Shown here piece by piece: positions 35,425 to 46,924 of a stretch of DNA of 64,000 nt; position 1 is the first letter of the stretch; every line of letters starts with the position of its first letter. The stretch covers positions 10,138,842 to 10,202,841 of the forward strand of contig CAIIXF020000011.1 in NCBI GenBank assembly GCA_903813345.2. Direction: 5' to 3'. A model generated the notes under the pieces. The model did no database searches. It worked only from the letters and a program-made list of their open reading frames with translations, and was not told the origin of the DNA. This DNA comes from Owenia fusiformis (taxonomy: Eukaryota > Annelida > Polychaeta > Sabellida > Oweniidae). The position numbers were made by a program, and so were the translations under genes.

Positions 35425-35557
35425 TTTTTCTACTGTTATTCTCCGATACAGTTTCCAGGACATCTCCTGAAACTGATATGTCAGATTCCACCTTCTGCAG
35501 ACTCTGTGCCTTCTGTGGAGATATGCTCCATGCATAGAGAGGGTCATACAACAGCAC
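35425..35557 (-). CDS. ATM: ATM/Tel1 kinase exon (after kinase core), partial gene
   Basis: On the minus strand a 133-nt exon runs from an acceptor (…TTGTAG) at 35558 to a donor (GTAAG) at 35424. It begins VLLYDPLYAWSISPQKAQSL, matching the C-lobe end of ATM kinases just after the exon at 53516-53694. The reading phase fits: that exon ends on a codon boundary, and this one ends one base into a codon. The remainder is Ser/Glu rich, as in the linker before the FATC domain. ATM is the nuclear PI3K-like kinase that signals DNA double-strand breaks. The FATC exon that should follow was not found down to position 1. The intron before this exon is about 18 kb and full of elements. Confidence 0.88.
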
Positions 35558-35821
35558 CTACAACAGTTTCAACTACCTGTAACATTTACATTTTATTTGT
35601 TTTACCTATGGAAGTAGTACAATTTATGCAGATAACAAAATCAGATAATACAAAAAAAAATTTACTTAAACAAGGACAGCATACAAATATGTATTGCACA
35701 AACATTATTTAAGGTAACGCTAAAGTTAAAGGTGCAATAGCAAGTCGGGAATAATTTCTTAGAAAAACTTCAAAATAAATCGTTGGTGCCTCAAACCTGC
35801 CCCGAAGAATGGCTACGATCT

Positions 35822-36788
35822 TTCATCAAAAGTACAAAAAATGGCAGCCATATTCTTATGGTAAATTTTTATCGGTTTTCCTTATAGATGAAAGCATTTC
35901 CTGACCAAAGAAAACTTCACATTTAAACACATTTTTCATAACTATGAATAAAGTTAGCATGAAGACCGTGAAATGAGGCTAATTTTTGAAAGCTTCAAGG
36001 AGTAGGATTGCAACAGTCACACATTTGCAAGAATCCAAAATTTCCACAAATCATCTTATTATTACCTTACCAAGGAACATCAAAGACGCATGAAAATGTG
36101 TACTTCTTGCATTGTTAGAGTATGATAAAGCTCAAGCCATAGATTCTCATAAATATTTCATGTACGTCCACCATTTTGTTTACAGGAACTACTTCTAGAC
36201 TTCCTGATTAATCCTCATACATGTACATGTACAAGTTTTGTGACTACACCAAGTGACATGGATTATCAATAGTATATTTTATCTACAACAGTATAACTAT
36301 CATGATAAGTACACGATTGAGGCTTTATAAATGATTAATAACAATGGATACATGAGTGAAGATTACTTTGGACTAGAAAATAGTTCCAGGAAACAAAATG
36401 GTGGACATGAAACATTTAGAATTCACAATCGTTTTAGCTTTATTATACTCTAACAATGCAAGAAGTACACATTTCCATGCGTCTTTGATGTTCCTTGGTA
36501 AGGTAAGATGAATTAGATGATTTGTAGAAATTTTGGAGTCTTACAAATGTTTTTACGTTGCAATCCTACTCCTTGAAATTTTTTAATGTTATCCTCACTT
36601 CACTGTCTCCATGCTAGCTTTAGTGACTCATGCACCTCCAATTCATAGTTATAAAAAATGCGTTTAAATGTGATGTTTTCTTTGACATGTCTCTTTAGTC
36701 AGGGAATGCATTCACATATAAGGAAAACACACAAAGTCTTGTGACTTTAGCAAAAAAGTATGGCTGCCATTTTTTTGTACTTTTGATT
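35822..36788. repeat. long fold-back element with ~400-bp arms
   Basis: The left arm starts ATCAAAAGTACAAAAAATGG and the right arm ends with the inverse (…TTTTTGTACTTTTGAT). Pairs include GGAGTAGGATTGCAAC/GTTGCAATCCTACTCC, and TACCAAGGAACATCAAAGAC with its inverse. The loop is about 36130-36420. Arms are roughly 85-90 % alike by eye. It is non-coding and lies in an ATM intron. Confidence 0.85.
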
Positions 36789-36839
36789 AACTTAAGAACT
36801 AAAACCATACTATTGGGCGATTATTAAGGAACCTAAGAA

Positions 36840-37560
36840 AGACAATTGCAAAGCATCAATTGAAATAATTTTGAAATATGGCGGCCATCTTGAAAATGTC
36901 TTCTTGAGCAAGGCTCCTTTGTACCCAGGCAACAGGATATAAAATCTGAGCCAAATCCATCCACTAGTATTCGAGTAATCAAACATTATATTTTTTTCGA
37001 AAAATGGCCGCCATTTAGAAATATGGCAGCCATCTTAAAAATGTCTTCTTGAGCAAGGCTCCTTTGTAGCCAGGCAACAGCATATAAAATTTGAAACAAA
37101 TTCATTTACTAGCAGGGCTGTCAACTTGGGACTGTCTAACATGAATGACTTCCAAATGACTTCCAAAACGCTCGCTGATCCAGTCCGTCAACGGGGGGGG
37201 GGATTTGTACAAAATACGTGACATAAACGGCAATCGCGTGCAAAGACCGAACGGGATGCGTTCGCTTTTTTTCGCCGTTCGGTATTTTACCGTGTCGGCA
37301 TTTCACAAAAAAACAATTTTTAAAAATATCAACAAAATGCGTGATTTGCGTGATATTTGATCATACACGCTAAATTAATGCGTGGTTTCTATTTTTCCAG
37401 CAAATGTGTGACAATCACGCCTAATGCGTGAGGGTTGACAGGGCAGTACTATATTTCTAGTATTTGAGTTATCAAAGATTATATTTTTCGGAAAAATGGC
37501 CACCATTTTGAATTTAGCGGCCATATTGAAAATTCCTTCCCGAGCTGTAAGTCGGCACTA
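36840..37560. repeat. diverged Helentron-like repeat (GGCGGCCAT type) with nested MITE
   Basis: Repeated segments of about 165 bp carry ATGGC(G/A)GCCATCTTGAAAATG, AAATC(C/T)ATCCACTAGTATTCGA-like and GAGTTATCAAA blocks, as at 54962-55684 and 60052-60855. The MITE at 37113-37446 sits inside one unit. Confidence 0.75.
37113..37446. mobile_element. CAGGGCTGTCAAC MITE, second copy
   Basis: It starts CAGGGCTGTCAACTTGGGAC and ends GGGTTGACAGGGC, a copy of 22792-23147. It interrupts the repeat sequence ...CACTAG|TATTTGAGTT; an imperfect duplication (TTTACTAG left, TTTCTAG right) suits the 8-bp class. Interior has a G9 run and TGCGTGA motifs. Confidence 0.75.
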
Positions 37561-37794
37561 AAATTGCCGCCACTTTGAAATGTATTATATGTATTTAAAA
37601 GAAATTGATTTTTTGGTAATTATTTGGCGCGTTCTGAGTGATTCTAGGATCAAAATAAATGATTTATTTTAACAAAATGAATTTTTGGACTAATTTGGCT
37701 GTTCTGAGTGATTAAACAATCAAACAAGGCATTAACACGACAAAATGTCACCACCTAGTTGCTCACAATATTATTAGTTCAACCTTATATCAGA

Positions 37795-38205
37795 TTTGAA
37801 TTTCTGAGAACTTGTAGATGATTTTGAAAAAATTGGTCAATTTAAAGCAAGTTGAAAAATACCTTTTTTGAACCTGAGAAGGTCATTGAAGGTGAAATTT
37901 CAAATCTAAAGTCAGATTTGAACTTCTGAGAACTTGTAGATGATTCTGAAAAAAGAATTTGGTGAATTTGAAGCAAATTGAAAAAGACCTTTTTGACCAA
38001 ATCTAAAATCTAAAGCCAGATTTGAAGTTCTGAAAACTTGTAGATGATTTTCAAAAATACTGAAGTCAGTCTAAACAGTATTTGTTAAGTTATTGGAAGT
38101 TTTAAGAATTTGTTACAGATGGCAACCACCGATCACAAACCGAAGCCACATAAAAACGGAGATCATAACAATATGTCATCACTTTTTGGTGGTGACATAA
38201 ATATA
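37795..38205 (+). repeat. family-D repeat with terminal hairpin
   Basis: Internal units of about 115 bp share AGATTTGAA.TTCTGAGAAC and TTGTAGATGATT. The right end is GTCATCACTTTTTGGTGGTGAC, a hairpin, followed by ATAA. Same end as at 52413-52430/53201-53219. Confidence 0.75.
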
Positions 38206-38446
38206 TGATTAATTTCAATTTACACTTTGCTCCCGACTCTTAATAATATGCGACTGCATATTCTGCGTATATTTAGCTACGCCAATTTTGTAGTTTGACC
38301 TATTTTTTGTAGGGCCGAATTTTTGGGGCCTAAGTTTGGCTGGCGGACAGTGACATCTTGCTCTAACTTTGTTGGTTTTTGATAGAATTACAAGTACATC
38401 AAACTTTCCAATAACAAAGATCAATAACTGCCCTGTCGGGGTCCGT

Positions 38447-38535
38447 GCATTGTACCAAAACCCATTATACCGACGCGCATTGTACCGAAGCGCATTGTGC
38501 CGACGTGCATTATACTGAACAGCATTCCAACGAAC
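38447..38535 (+). repeat. 15-bp microsatellite (CATTGTACCGAAGCG type)
   Basis: About six imperfect units of 15 bases. A long ORF begins here and reads the repeat as a five-residue period, but it then runs into a family-A element and is not a gene. Confidence 0.75.
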
Positions 38536-38591
38536 AAGAATTAGATAGAAAGTTGTTTAGGCACTGGAAACATGTTTGTACGTCGATAGTA

Positions 38592-39975
38592 CAGGGTGTT
38601 CAAAAAACGCAACCCAAAGAAATCGGGTTATATATATTTTACAAGTGGATCCAAGAGACCAAGTGGGCAAGTCCATTATTTTGCAGTGGTGGCAGGATAT
38701 ACACATGCACAAATACAAGATCACAGATTTCTTCAATGAGGGACCAGTTTAATGTTACACCAATAGTCCATTTTCTCCACTTGGTCACTCTTAGATTGAG
38801 CCAAGTATTGGATGATTGGAGGCAGTTTTGATCAATTTTGCAAAGGGTTAATTTTATTCTCATCTGTCTCAACAAAACAGGAATATTCAAGAATTCATAC
38901 AGGCATATTTCTCTAATGTAAACTATATCATTGATTGGCCAAGGGTTCATCTATAATCCTGGGAAATAGCCTCTTCTGGACGTAAAGCGTGGGAACATTT
39001 GATTTGACCAGTTCCCATGGCAGTGTGTCACCTGTCATTTCTCTGGAATGATGTACACATCCTCCAAAAGATTGGAAACAATTGTAGTACAGTAAAACTG
39101 TATATCTGAACACTTGGCTAATCTGAACACCTCCCATTTTTTGGTCCCGTTTTTCCTCCCATTGACTCAAATGTTAAAAAAAACTTTAAATGTGAACACC
39201 TCCCAATTTGAGCAGTGAACAGTCATGTTTGAAAAATTAACCTATCTAATATGACCACTTTTCATAAAATATCACATGTCCCATACAAAATTGCTAAAAC
39301 ATTGAAAAAAAACTTGAATGGTGGGGCTTTCTAGGATGACTAAATTCATTTGAATCAGATTTTCATGTCACTGGAGTGTAATGCTATAAAGCTATGTAGT
39401 CAAAAGAACTATAAATATTTATTGGGAATTTGTTCCTATTTCTTCAAAATCCCAAATTTTGCAAATACAAAACCTCAAAATGTGAACACCTCCTAATCCG
39501 AACGCTTTTAGCTTGTCTCTCGGATTAGACAGGTTTTACTGTAGGCACAATCCCCTCTAAAAATTACTGAAATCACTGGCTAGGAATTGGTGTTCGCTTA
39601 CACACAGGTGTTCGATAGAGTAGACTCATATGTTCGCTGGGCACAGATCTTCACTAAAGAGATGTTCATTATGACAGTTCTAATGTACTGAAATCACTGG
39701 CTGGGAATTGGTGTTCACTATACACAGGTGTTCAATAGAGTAGATGCATGTGTTCACTGGGCACAGATCTTCACTAAAGAGGTCTTCATTATGACAGTTT
39801 TACTGTACTGAAATCAATCGCTGGGAATTCACTATATACAAAATGGAAATGTGTGTATCATACCACCCCTGCAAAATAATTGACTCGCTCACTTGGTCTC
39901 TTGGATCCACTTGCAAAATATTATAACCAAGAAATCGCTATATCTTTCAGGAAAGAACGAAGAGATTGTGTAATA
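38592..39975. repeat. mariner-like end split by family-A element (candidate)
   Basis: ACAGGGTGTTCAAAAAACGC at 38592 resembles the TACAG(T/G)GTG..CAAAAA termini of mariner-type elements; compare 62579. The sequence continues after the family-A insertion at 39929 with CTATATCTTTCAGG. No transposase is visible here. Confidence 0.4.
38626..39928 (-). mobile_element. family-A (MULE-like) element, complete, 1303 bp
   Basis: Best-preserved full copy. It begins GGTTATATATATTTTACAAG and ends with the inverse TTGCAAAATATTATAACC. A perfect 9-bp duplication, AAGAAATCG, flanks it (38617-38625 and 39929-39937). The long terminal repeats, 9-bp duplication and lack of a transposase suit a non-autonomous MULE-type element; Merlin (8-9 bp) is an alternative. 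Confidence 0.92.
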
Positions 39976-40179
39976 TAGCACACGTTACTAGTTAGTTGTA
40001 AAACATGATGCCTTGGACAACTGCTAAAAACATATTAGTATTAGAAAGATACGAAAAACGCAGTCAGAGACGACTGCCATAGCAATAAAACCAAATAACT
40101 TTCTAGCCATAGTGTTTTGGCTATTCAAATTTGGCACAAATCATCTTCATTCAATGTATGATAAATCTGTAGAGTGAAA

Positions 40180-40313
40180 TCAAAATCACTCCAGGGACTT
40201 TACAGTTTTGGTCGAAATGCTTTCAAAACTCAGTCAAACACCCTGGTTCAGCCAGACTTAAGAAGGAATTTTGACCATGACTGTAAAGTCCCTGGAGTGA
40301 TTTTAATGAAACT
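40180..40313. repeat. inverted repeat with CTCCAGGGACTTTACAG arms
   Basis: AATCACTCCAGGGACTTTAC at 40190 is mirrored by GTAAAGTCCCTGGAGTGATT at 40286. The loop is about 75 bases. It is upstream of the MYB-like gene and could be a small MITE. Confidence 0.75.
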
Positions 40314-40630
40314 TCCCTAATTCACTGTACATTTTATTAAGATATTTTGTACTAGGTCCTGTTTTGATGCTAAGGCCTGTCAGTCGCACAAAAGTTCTAA
40401 ATAGGATTTACATAAAACTAATTTTTAAAGACTTTGTTCTCTTTGGTTTACAAACATTGCTGTCATCACATCATGAAATCTAGCCAATATACCCGTTTCC
40501 TTTGTTGCACTAAATGGGGTCATGTTTTGATAGAAAGGTTAGTTTTGAATTGAATCTTTTGGACTAGACAAGGACAACACAATTCGTAACTTATTTCTTT
40601 TCATTTTGATTTGTGAATAGAACAAGCACC

Positions 40631-43600
40631 ATGGCATCTAAACCTGTCGATCCTTTTGGACCTACTCGAAAAGCACGGGTAAATTTTAGATTGAACGATG
40701 ATATTGAACTTCTGAAAAGCGTTCTTGCGAGAAATCCCTGGAGCGACACGAGTAGGTGGGAGGCTATCAGTAGAGAAATTTCGAGAGACGACTTCATTGT
40801 GTCATCAAGAAGAGCAAGCGAAAGGGCAGAACTCTTGCTAAAGTCTTACAGAGCAGAAGACCGCCTAAAGCGATCAAAGTGAGTAAGCTTGTATTTGCGT
40901 ATGCAACTAATGGCTGTCGGCTTCCGGATAAACCTACTTTTTTAAGACCAACTCATTTAAATATGAATGGAATAGTGGCAGTTATTATTCATATTTAAAT
41001 GAGTTGCCCATAAAACAGTCAGGTTAATTCGGTAGCCGTTAGTTGCATTCACGAATACAAGCTAAGAAATACATATAATAGATCATAATTACATAATTAT
41101 TATAAAATTACATTAACAAGAATATGGTATAAAGAACATGATATAAATACAGTAAATGTATAATGAAAGAGATTCCTTGCAACTTTATACAAAATCATAA
41201 ATCTTAGTCTAAACCCAACCTTATTATAAATGTTATAAATGTAGATTCTGACCCCAAACACTTCAATTCAAACTGAACATGAACATCTTAAACTTAGCTT
41301 GTATTCGCGAACGCAACTATCCCGGGGCAACTACCGGCTACCGGATTAACCTACTATTTTATGACCAACTCATTTCAATAAGAATGGTATACTGGATGAT
41401 ACTATTCAAAATTTAAATGGGATTCTCCATCAAATTGCAATCAACCCGGAAGCCGTTAGCCGCCTTTTGCATTCGTGAAGCTAAATTGGCGGCGATCAAT
41501 CAATTATTCACATTATTTCATAATACTAAAATCGCTTTCCACAAGATTAAATGTCTTTGAATCCTCGTTTTGTAACATAAGCTAGCATTCACAAATGCAA
41601 CTGCAGGCTGACGGATTAACCGTTTAATATATGTCCAACTCGTTAAAATATAAATATTACCTGCCATTAGTACATAAGTCATAAATAGGTTAAACCGTCA
41701 ACCGATGGTTGATTTCGCGAATGCTACCTTCTGTAAAATCTACAGTCATTACACCCACTCAATTTCACATTATAATTGGATAAGATTTACAATTACCAGA
41801 GCTTGGTCAGCGACAAGCAGCACCTCTATCTCTATTAACATAACAGTGTAAAAGCTACATTATTCCTTGTTTCTGATTTACTTTTATTTAGCAACTTTCA
41901 CGACGATAATTTTAGTGATTTTTATTAAATCACACGTGAAAAATACAATACGGGCAGTAGAATTATCCTTCACCTCCATATTATTGTCAAAAAGGGTCAA
42001 AAACCCATATAACATGCAGTTCAGTGCATTTTCTTGTGCTTTAGGTCAGGTACAGAAGAGTTGTATGACGAGTATTAGTGTCTAGTATTTTTTGACATCA
42101 AAATCCGCAATTTCTCGGAAACCGGGCGAACTTGGGAAATGGCGACGATAAGTCAAATAGGCATTATGGATATGCATAAAATGAATGTGGATATGACTCA
42201 ATCCGAATAGCAGTTTTAATTTGTGCGGCCAATGTTGACGGACCGACGGACGGACGGACCAACGGACGGACGCCTGGTCGATCCCATAGGCTCATTGTGT
42301 GAGCCAAAAAGTTAATGAAATTTTGAAAAGATCATTGGAAACAGCAAGACAAACCGCTATGAGGCATGAAAAGGAAGAAACTCAGAATGAAGAAAAGAAA
42401 GCTTCACCTCCAAAGAAAAAGAAGAACACGGGACAAGGTACATGAGGTAGGGGAAATGGGAAATTAGCCAGGGCACTGGTAATGGGGTCTTGTCACAGAT
42501 TTTGTCAGTATTTTTAATATTTTGTTTCCAGTATCTGATAAAGCACAGAGAACTTTCAATTCAAATGAACCGTGGCTTAAGTGTTAACAATATTTCCTTG
42601 CAGATATATAGACCAAAAAGACGGATTCGAATTTAACACATTTTACTCTTAATCTTGCGCACATTACAGGCTCTGAGGCACAATTTTGATTTTTATGATA
42701 AGACCGATTTTCCTGTGTTGGGACGTTACTTCCTATTGTTTCAGTGATCATTTTCGCTGAGACGAAGATTTTTAACACACTTTTTATCCACATCAGTTTG
42801 AATGTTTGAACACGTGTTGTTAATATTCTACTGATTTTTGCAATACTTGTTACCAATAAGACAATGAATTATGGGATTTCGCGAGTGCATCGTTTTCATA
42901 ATTTTATATGGTGATAATTAATGATGATAATTCAAATAGTTACCATTGGAAAGGGTAATTCACTTGTATTTACATACAGTCTGAATTACAGATGTATATA
43001 ATTAAAATAAGGATAACTTCTGTTTCAGTAAGTGATCAATAGTACTAGTATAGTTTCTAAATAGCTACATAAAGCTGAATAAAGCTGACATAATAGATGT
43101 CACCTTTGTTCACCTTGGGCCAACCTTCCGTTGAGTTCTATGCTAAAAGCTTGCAAGTCACTTAATTTCATGATTTATCAAAGAGTGTTAGTTAAATCTG
43201 TCTGAAAGTTGAATGGCATACTATTAAATGACCCTGTCAATGAACATATTGTGATTAAACATGAAAATGTTGGTTGTCATACGATTAAACCATGGTTTTA
43301 AAGAATTTTAGCATAACATCAATGGAGATTTGGCCCAAGTTTTTTTAAAATGTCATGGAGAATGATTTAAATGACATAAATGTGTAAATCAAAGCTATTA
43401 TTGTAGGAAACATATCACTGAATTCAAATATGCTATCAAAAAGAAAGAAAAGTAAGTCATTAGAGGTAAAATGTGCAAATCTCTTAAAATCTCATGAAAA
43501 AACGAGAATTAGCGAGATTTCAAAATCATTTAGAAACTCCTCTATTGCCAGAATGTAAGATAAGTTTTGCTCTTTTCCAGGGAACTTTCTAGAAGAGTAT

Positions 43601-43687
43601 CTTTCAAGAAAGATGGATCTTGAGGAGCGAAGATTCGCACTAGAAGAACGAAAGTATCTAGACAGTCATCCTAACGTCGGGAAATAA
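40631..43687 (+). CDS. MYB/SANT-like protein of a PIF/Harbinger element (3 exons)
   Basis: Three exons are inferred: 40631-40878 (donor GTGAGTAAG), 42304-42437 (donor GTACAT) and 43581-43687 (acceptor TCTTTTCCAG). Summed length is 489 nt, in phase, giving 162 residues. The start ATG is in a good context (CACCATGG). The N-terminal ~80 residues, with FRLNDDIELLKSVLARNPW, suggest a helical MYB/SANT-like DNA-binding fold. The middle has a PPKKKKN basic cluster (possible nuclear signal), and the C-terminus an E/R-rich helix (LEERRFALEERKYL). Such proteins are the partner of Harbinger transposases, binding ends and carrying the transposase to the nucleus. It converges with the transposase relic at 44076. 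The exon-2 acceptor, right after a repeat end, is the least certain. Intact ORF beside a dead transposase. Confidence 0.75.
40884..41730. mobile_element. three fold-back MITEs of one family in MYB intron 1
   Basis: Copies lie at about 40884-41064, 41297-41486 and 41578-41730. Each starts AGCTTGTATT(T/C)GCG or a decayed form, with GCAACTA, GGCT..CGGATTAACCTA and a central ACTCATTTAAATAT, then the inverse. The first is the best preserved; the third is the most decayed. All are non-coding and close together, which suggests repeated insertion into the same intron. Confidence 0.8.
42235..42303. repeat. element terminus with (GGAC)n and GGCTCA...TGAGCC hairpin
   Basis: GACGGACCGACGGACGGACG is followed by GGCTCATTGTGTGAGCC, a small hairpin. 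It ends exactly at the proposed acceptor of MYB exon 2. Its other end was not located. Confidence 0.55.
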
Positions 43688-44075
43688 AAGTAAATGATCG
43701 TCTAGGCTGGACATTCGGAGAGGCAGAAATCGCTAATAGATTAAGGTTAATTATAACGAACTTTTATTTTGTTTATTTCAAAACATCATGGTCAAGGACG
43801 TTAGATAAATCTGTGTCGATGTCACGACTCACGAGACGGCTTACTTTTTTCATATATTGCGCATATTTTGTTTACCATGTTGTTAAAAATAAACATATTG
43901 TTATGTTACATCATATTTTGCAGTGTTCCTATGTCTTTAACAAACTACTTAAACAACGTAACATTTTGTGTAGGTTAGCTGAAGACAAATTTATTAGTGC
44001 ATGTAATAGCATGTGCAACAAATGGCATAAATGACTTAATGACTCAACATAATACATACTGTTCACACGAAAGTT

Positions 44076-46924
44076 CTAACGATGTAAATAATATTCCAAC
44101 AAAGGGGCTTCCATGTTAAAAAACTTGTTGATTTCACTGCCATAGAGGCAAGTGTGGGCGTTTGTTAAAATTGTTCCTACTTTATAATATTTTCCTATGG
44201 GTGACGCCCCCTTTTACATTTATGGAAATCAATGAATCTTCTTTAGAACTTACTCCTGTGAGTAAGAATGAAATTGAAAATTTAATGTCAGTTTTAAAAG
44301 ATTGCTCACCAGGCCTAGATGAATTCAAACCAATAATAGTTAAACATGCAAGAAATAACTTAACTTTACCATTTGTTCATATAGCAAACTTGTCTATCCA
44401 TACAGGGGTTTTTCCCACTAAGTTGAAAACAGCCAAAGTTATCCCACTTTTTAAAAAAGGAAATACTTCAAAATTTTCAAACTATAGACCTATATCTCTA
44501 CTTAGTGTCTTTTCTAAACTCTTAGAACAGATCATGAAAAATAGATTAATAACATTTATTGAAACATACAAACTTTTATTCAAAAATCAGTTTGGTTTTA
44601 GAAAACATTATTCAACTTATATGGCAATCCTCTCCTTCTTGGAAGAAGTGAGGATATCTCTAGATAAAAGCTCAACTCATGCTATTGGAATATTTTTAGA
44701 TTTATCGAAAGCCTTCGATACAGTAAATCATGAAATTCTTCTAAAAAAACTTGAAAATTTTGGAATTCGCAATGTCGCAAAAAATTGGTTTGAAAGCTAT
44801 TTATCTGATAGGAAAATCATTACTTCTTTTAACAACACTCTATCTGAAGAAAATATTATCACTTGTGGTGTACCCCAAGGGTCTGTTTAAGGCCCCATCT
44901 TATCCATTCTCTATATAAATGATTTACATAAGGTTTCAAATATTCTTAAATTTACTATTTTCGCAGATGATACAAATATCTTATGTTCAAACAAAGACCT
45001 TCATGATCTATATAGAAATGTAAATCTAGAAATGGAAAAGACATTAGAATGGTTTAAATCAAATAAACTTTCTTTGAATATAGACAAGACAAATTATATG
45101 CTATTTACAAGATCAAAGTTAAATATTGATGAAAATCAAGATTTTAATATAAAAATAGGGGGTAATATTCTTGAAAGAGTAATGCATACAAATTTTCGGG
45201 GAGTAACAATTGATTGTAAATTAAAATGGAATGAGCACATAAATAAGGTTATACATAAAATATCTAAAATTATTGGTATTCTGGGAAAGATTAAATATAA
45301 ATTGAATACAAAACATGATTACCATTTATAATTCCCTTATATTATCACAATTGAACTATTGCAACATCATATGGGGTAATGCATGTAATAAAATTGAATA
45401 AATTGCTTTTGTTACAAAAACGTGCAGTGAGAATAATCACAAATTCTGACTTTTTAGCACATAGCCCACCTCTTTTTAAACAACTCAATTTTCTCGATAT
45501 TTTTGACATACATAAGCTTGAAGTTGCAAAATTTCTTTATCAATACACAACAAAACCCGATGGCTTTCCTTTTGACATATTTGAAAATTATTTTACTCCA
45601 AATTTGATATTTCACGAACATAAGACAAGATTCTAAAATTGTCTTCACATGAAAAAATTTAGAACAATTCTAGGTCAAAACTCAATAAAATATTCAGGTG
45701 CTCAGCTTTGGAATAATCTGCCAACTTCTTTGAAAACATTACCTTTCATTAACTGTTTTAAAAAGAATTTTAAAATTCATATGACATCAACCTATCATGA
45801 ACTGAATTACTGACAAACATATATGTAGATTTTATATATTGTTATCAATTTTATTCTCATTTAACTGAGTAAATATTTTTAAATTGTTCTTTTTTCTCAT
45901 TTCCATTTGACTCAGGTTAATATTTAGGTGTTATTATGTATTTGATTTTAATTTTAGAGAATAAATATTTTTAATAAAAACAAACAAAAAAAAACATCAG
46001 CACTTTCAGGTTTTTCTCAAAGTCTAAAAAGGCAAATTTACTGATTATTTTGCCAAAGCCCCATTCAACGCTCTCTCGCACAGAGCTCATGAGCTTGTTG
46101 AACCTTTCCTCATCTGGTGTAATATGTAGACCTCTAAATGGGGCTAGTAGGTATGGCGATTTGGGGTAAGCAGGATCACCATACAAGCAAAGTGACTCTC
46201 TGTTTGGTAGATTTTTTGCTTCAAGATCATTCAAAATTCCACTTCTGCGGAGCATACCAGAATCGTGCCTTGATCCCTCGACAGGTCCGGACATGTTTGT
46301 AATGAGACATTTGGAATAACAATACTCTGGAATTTGATAACATGCTGACGACAATGCCCACTGAAAAAATGTCGTTGACCTGCTGTTGGTCGTGCAATTG
46401 ATCGTGCTGTCCCGTCTATAAAGCCATAACAGTTTAGCAGGGGCATCTTTTGCACGTATGGCTTAGCAGTAGGTTTCAAGATGACCAATGGTCATCCATG
46501 GTTGGTCAAAATCAACAAGTATTCTATGGTAATTGTCATATACAAAATTTACAGTTTCATTGAATAAAATAGACGCCTCTGTAATGTTCATGCCGAACTC
46601 TGAAGAAATATCGTAAAGCATGTAAAGCCTGTTTGGGTACACCAATCTACGGAGCATTAGGCAAAGTCCCTCTAATCCAGTACATTTACAATTGTTGTAG
46701 CCAACAAAATAAGGTGGAAATTGCATTGTATCTCTAAGTGTATAAATATCATCTTTCTCAAAACGGAATGATAGTTTACATTCATCATTTGACATTGTTT
46801 CCAAATTTAGCCTAAACATAAACTCCCTGTGTCTCCTATTCATATTACGAGCTCACTCATGAAGAAGAAATAGTTCTTCATCTTCAACATCATCAACGAT
46901 GGCAGCAGCTGTAAGTGGATCCAT
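44076..46924 (-). pseudogene. PIF/Harbinger DDE transposase (HARBI1-like), broken by LINE insertion
   Basis: On the minus strand the gene starts at ATG 46924 (MDPLTAAAIV) and would encode about 355 residues, the usual HARBI1-like size, if intact. Visible are the first catalytic Asp in NCYGFIDGTA (near 46430), the FSGH.RQH..KFQ block, GPVEGSRHDSGML (near 46275), the second Asp in LYGDPAYP (near 46180) and the Glu in RESVEWGFGK (near 46060). The C-terminus (SPIGKYYKVGTILTNAHTC through LLEYYLHR) lies at 44207-44076 beyond an inserted LINE. Breaks: a TGA at 46853-46855, a frameshift near 46310, and the 1.8-kb LINE. It is convergent with the MYB-like gene, as in two-gene Harbinger elements. Terminal inverted repeats were not identified. 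Confidence 0.9.
44208..45993 (+). mobile_element. LINE 3: 5'-truncated non-LTR retrotransposon with poly(A)
   Basis: The plus strand encodes an RT domain: KVIPLFKKGN..NYRPISLLS, FGFRKHYST, FLDLSKAFDTVNH, GVPQGSV, then after a TAA at 44888 GPIL..LYIND and FADDTNILCS, followed by a C-terminal domain to a stop at 45812. An ochre codon replaces the usual Leu of GS.LGP, and a frameshift occurs near 45330. The endonuclease is missing. The 3' end is an A-rich tail at 45975-45993. It inserted into the Harbinger transposase between NLKVLM and SPIGKYY. The clade is Jockey/CR1-like by motifs only. The catalytic FADD is intact. Confidence 0.9.

Noticed and set aside
38445-38831. 128-codon ORF beginning with HCTEA-type repeats
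   Set aside because: It starts in a 15-bp microsatellite and continues into the end of a family-A element.
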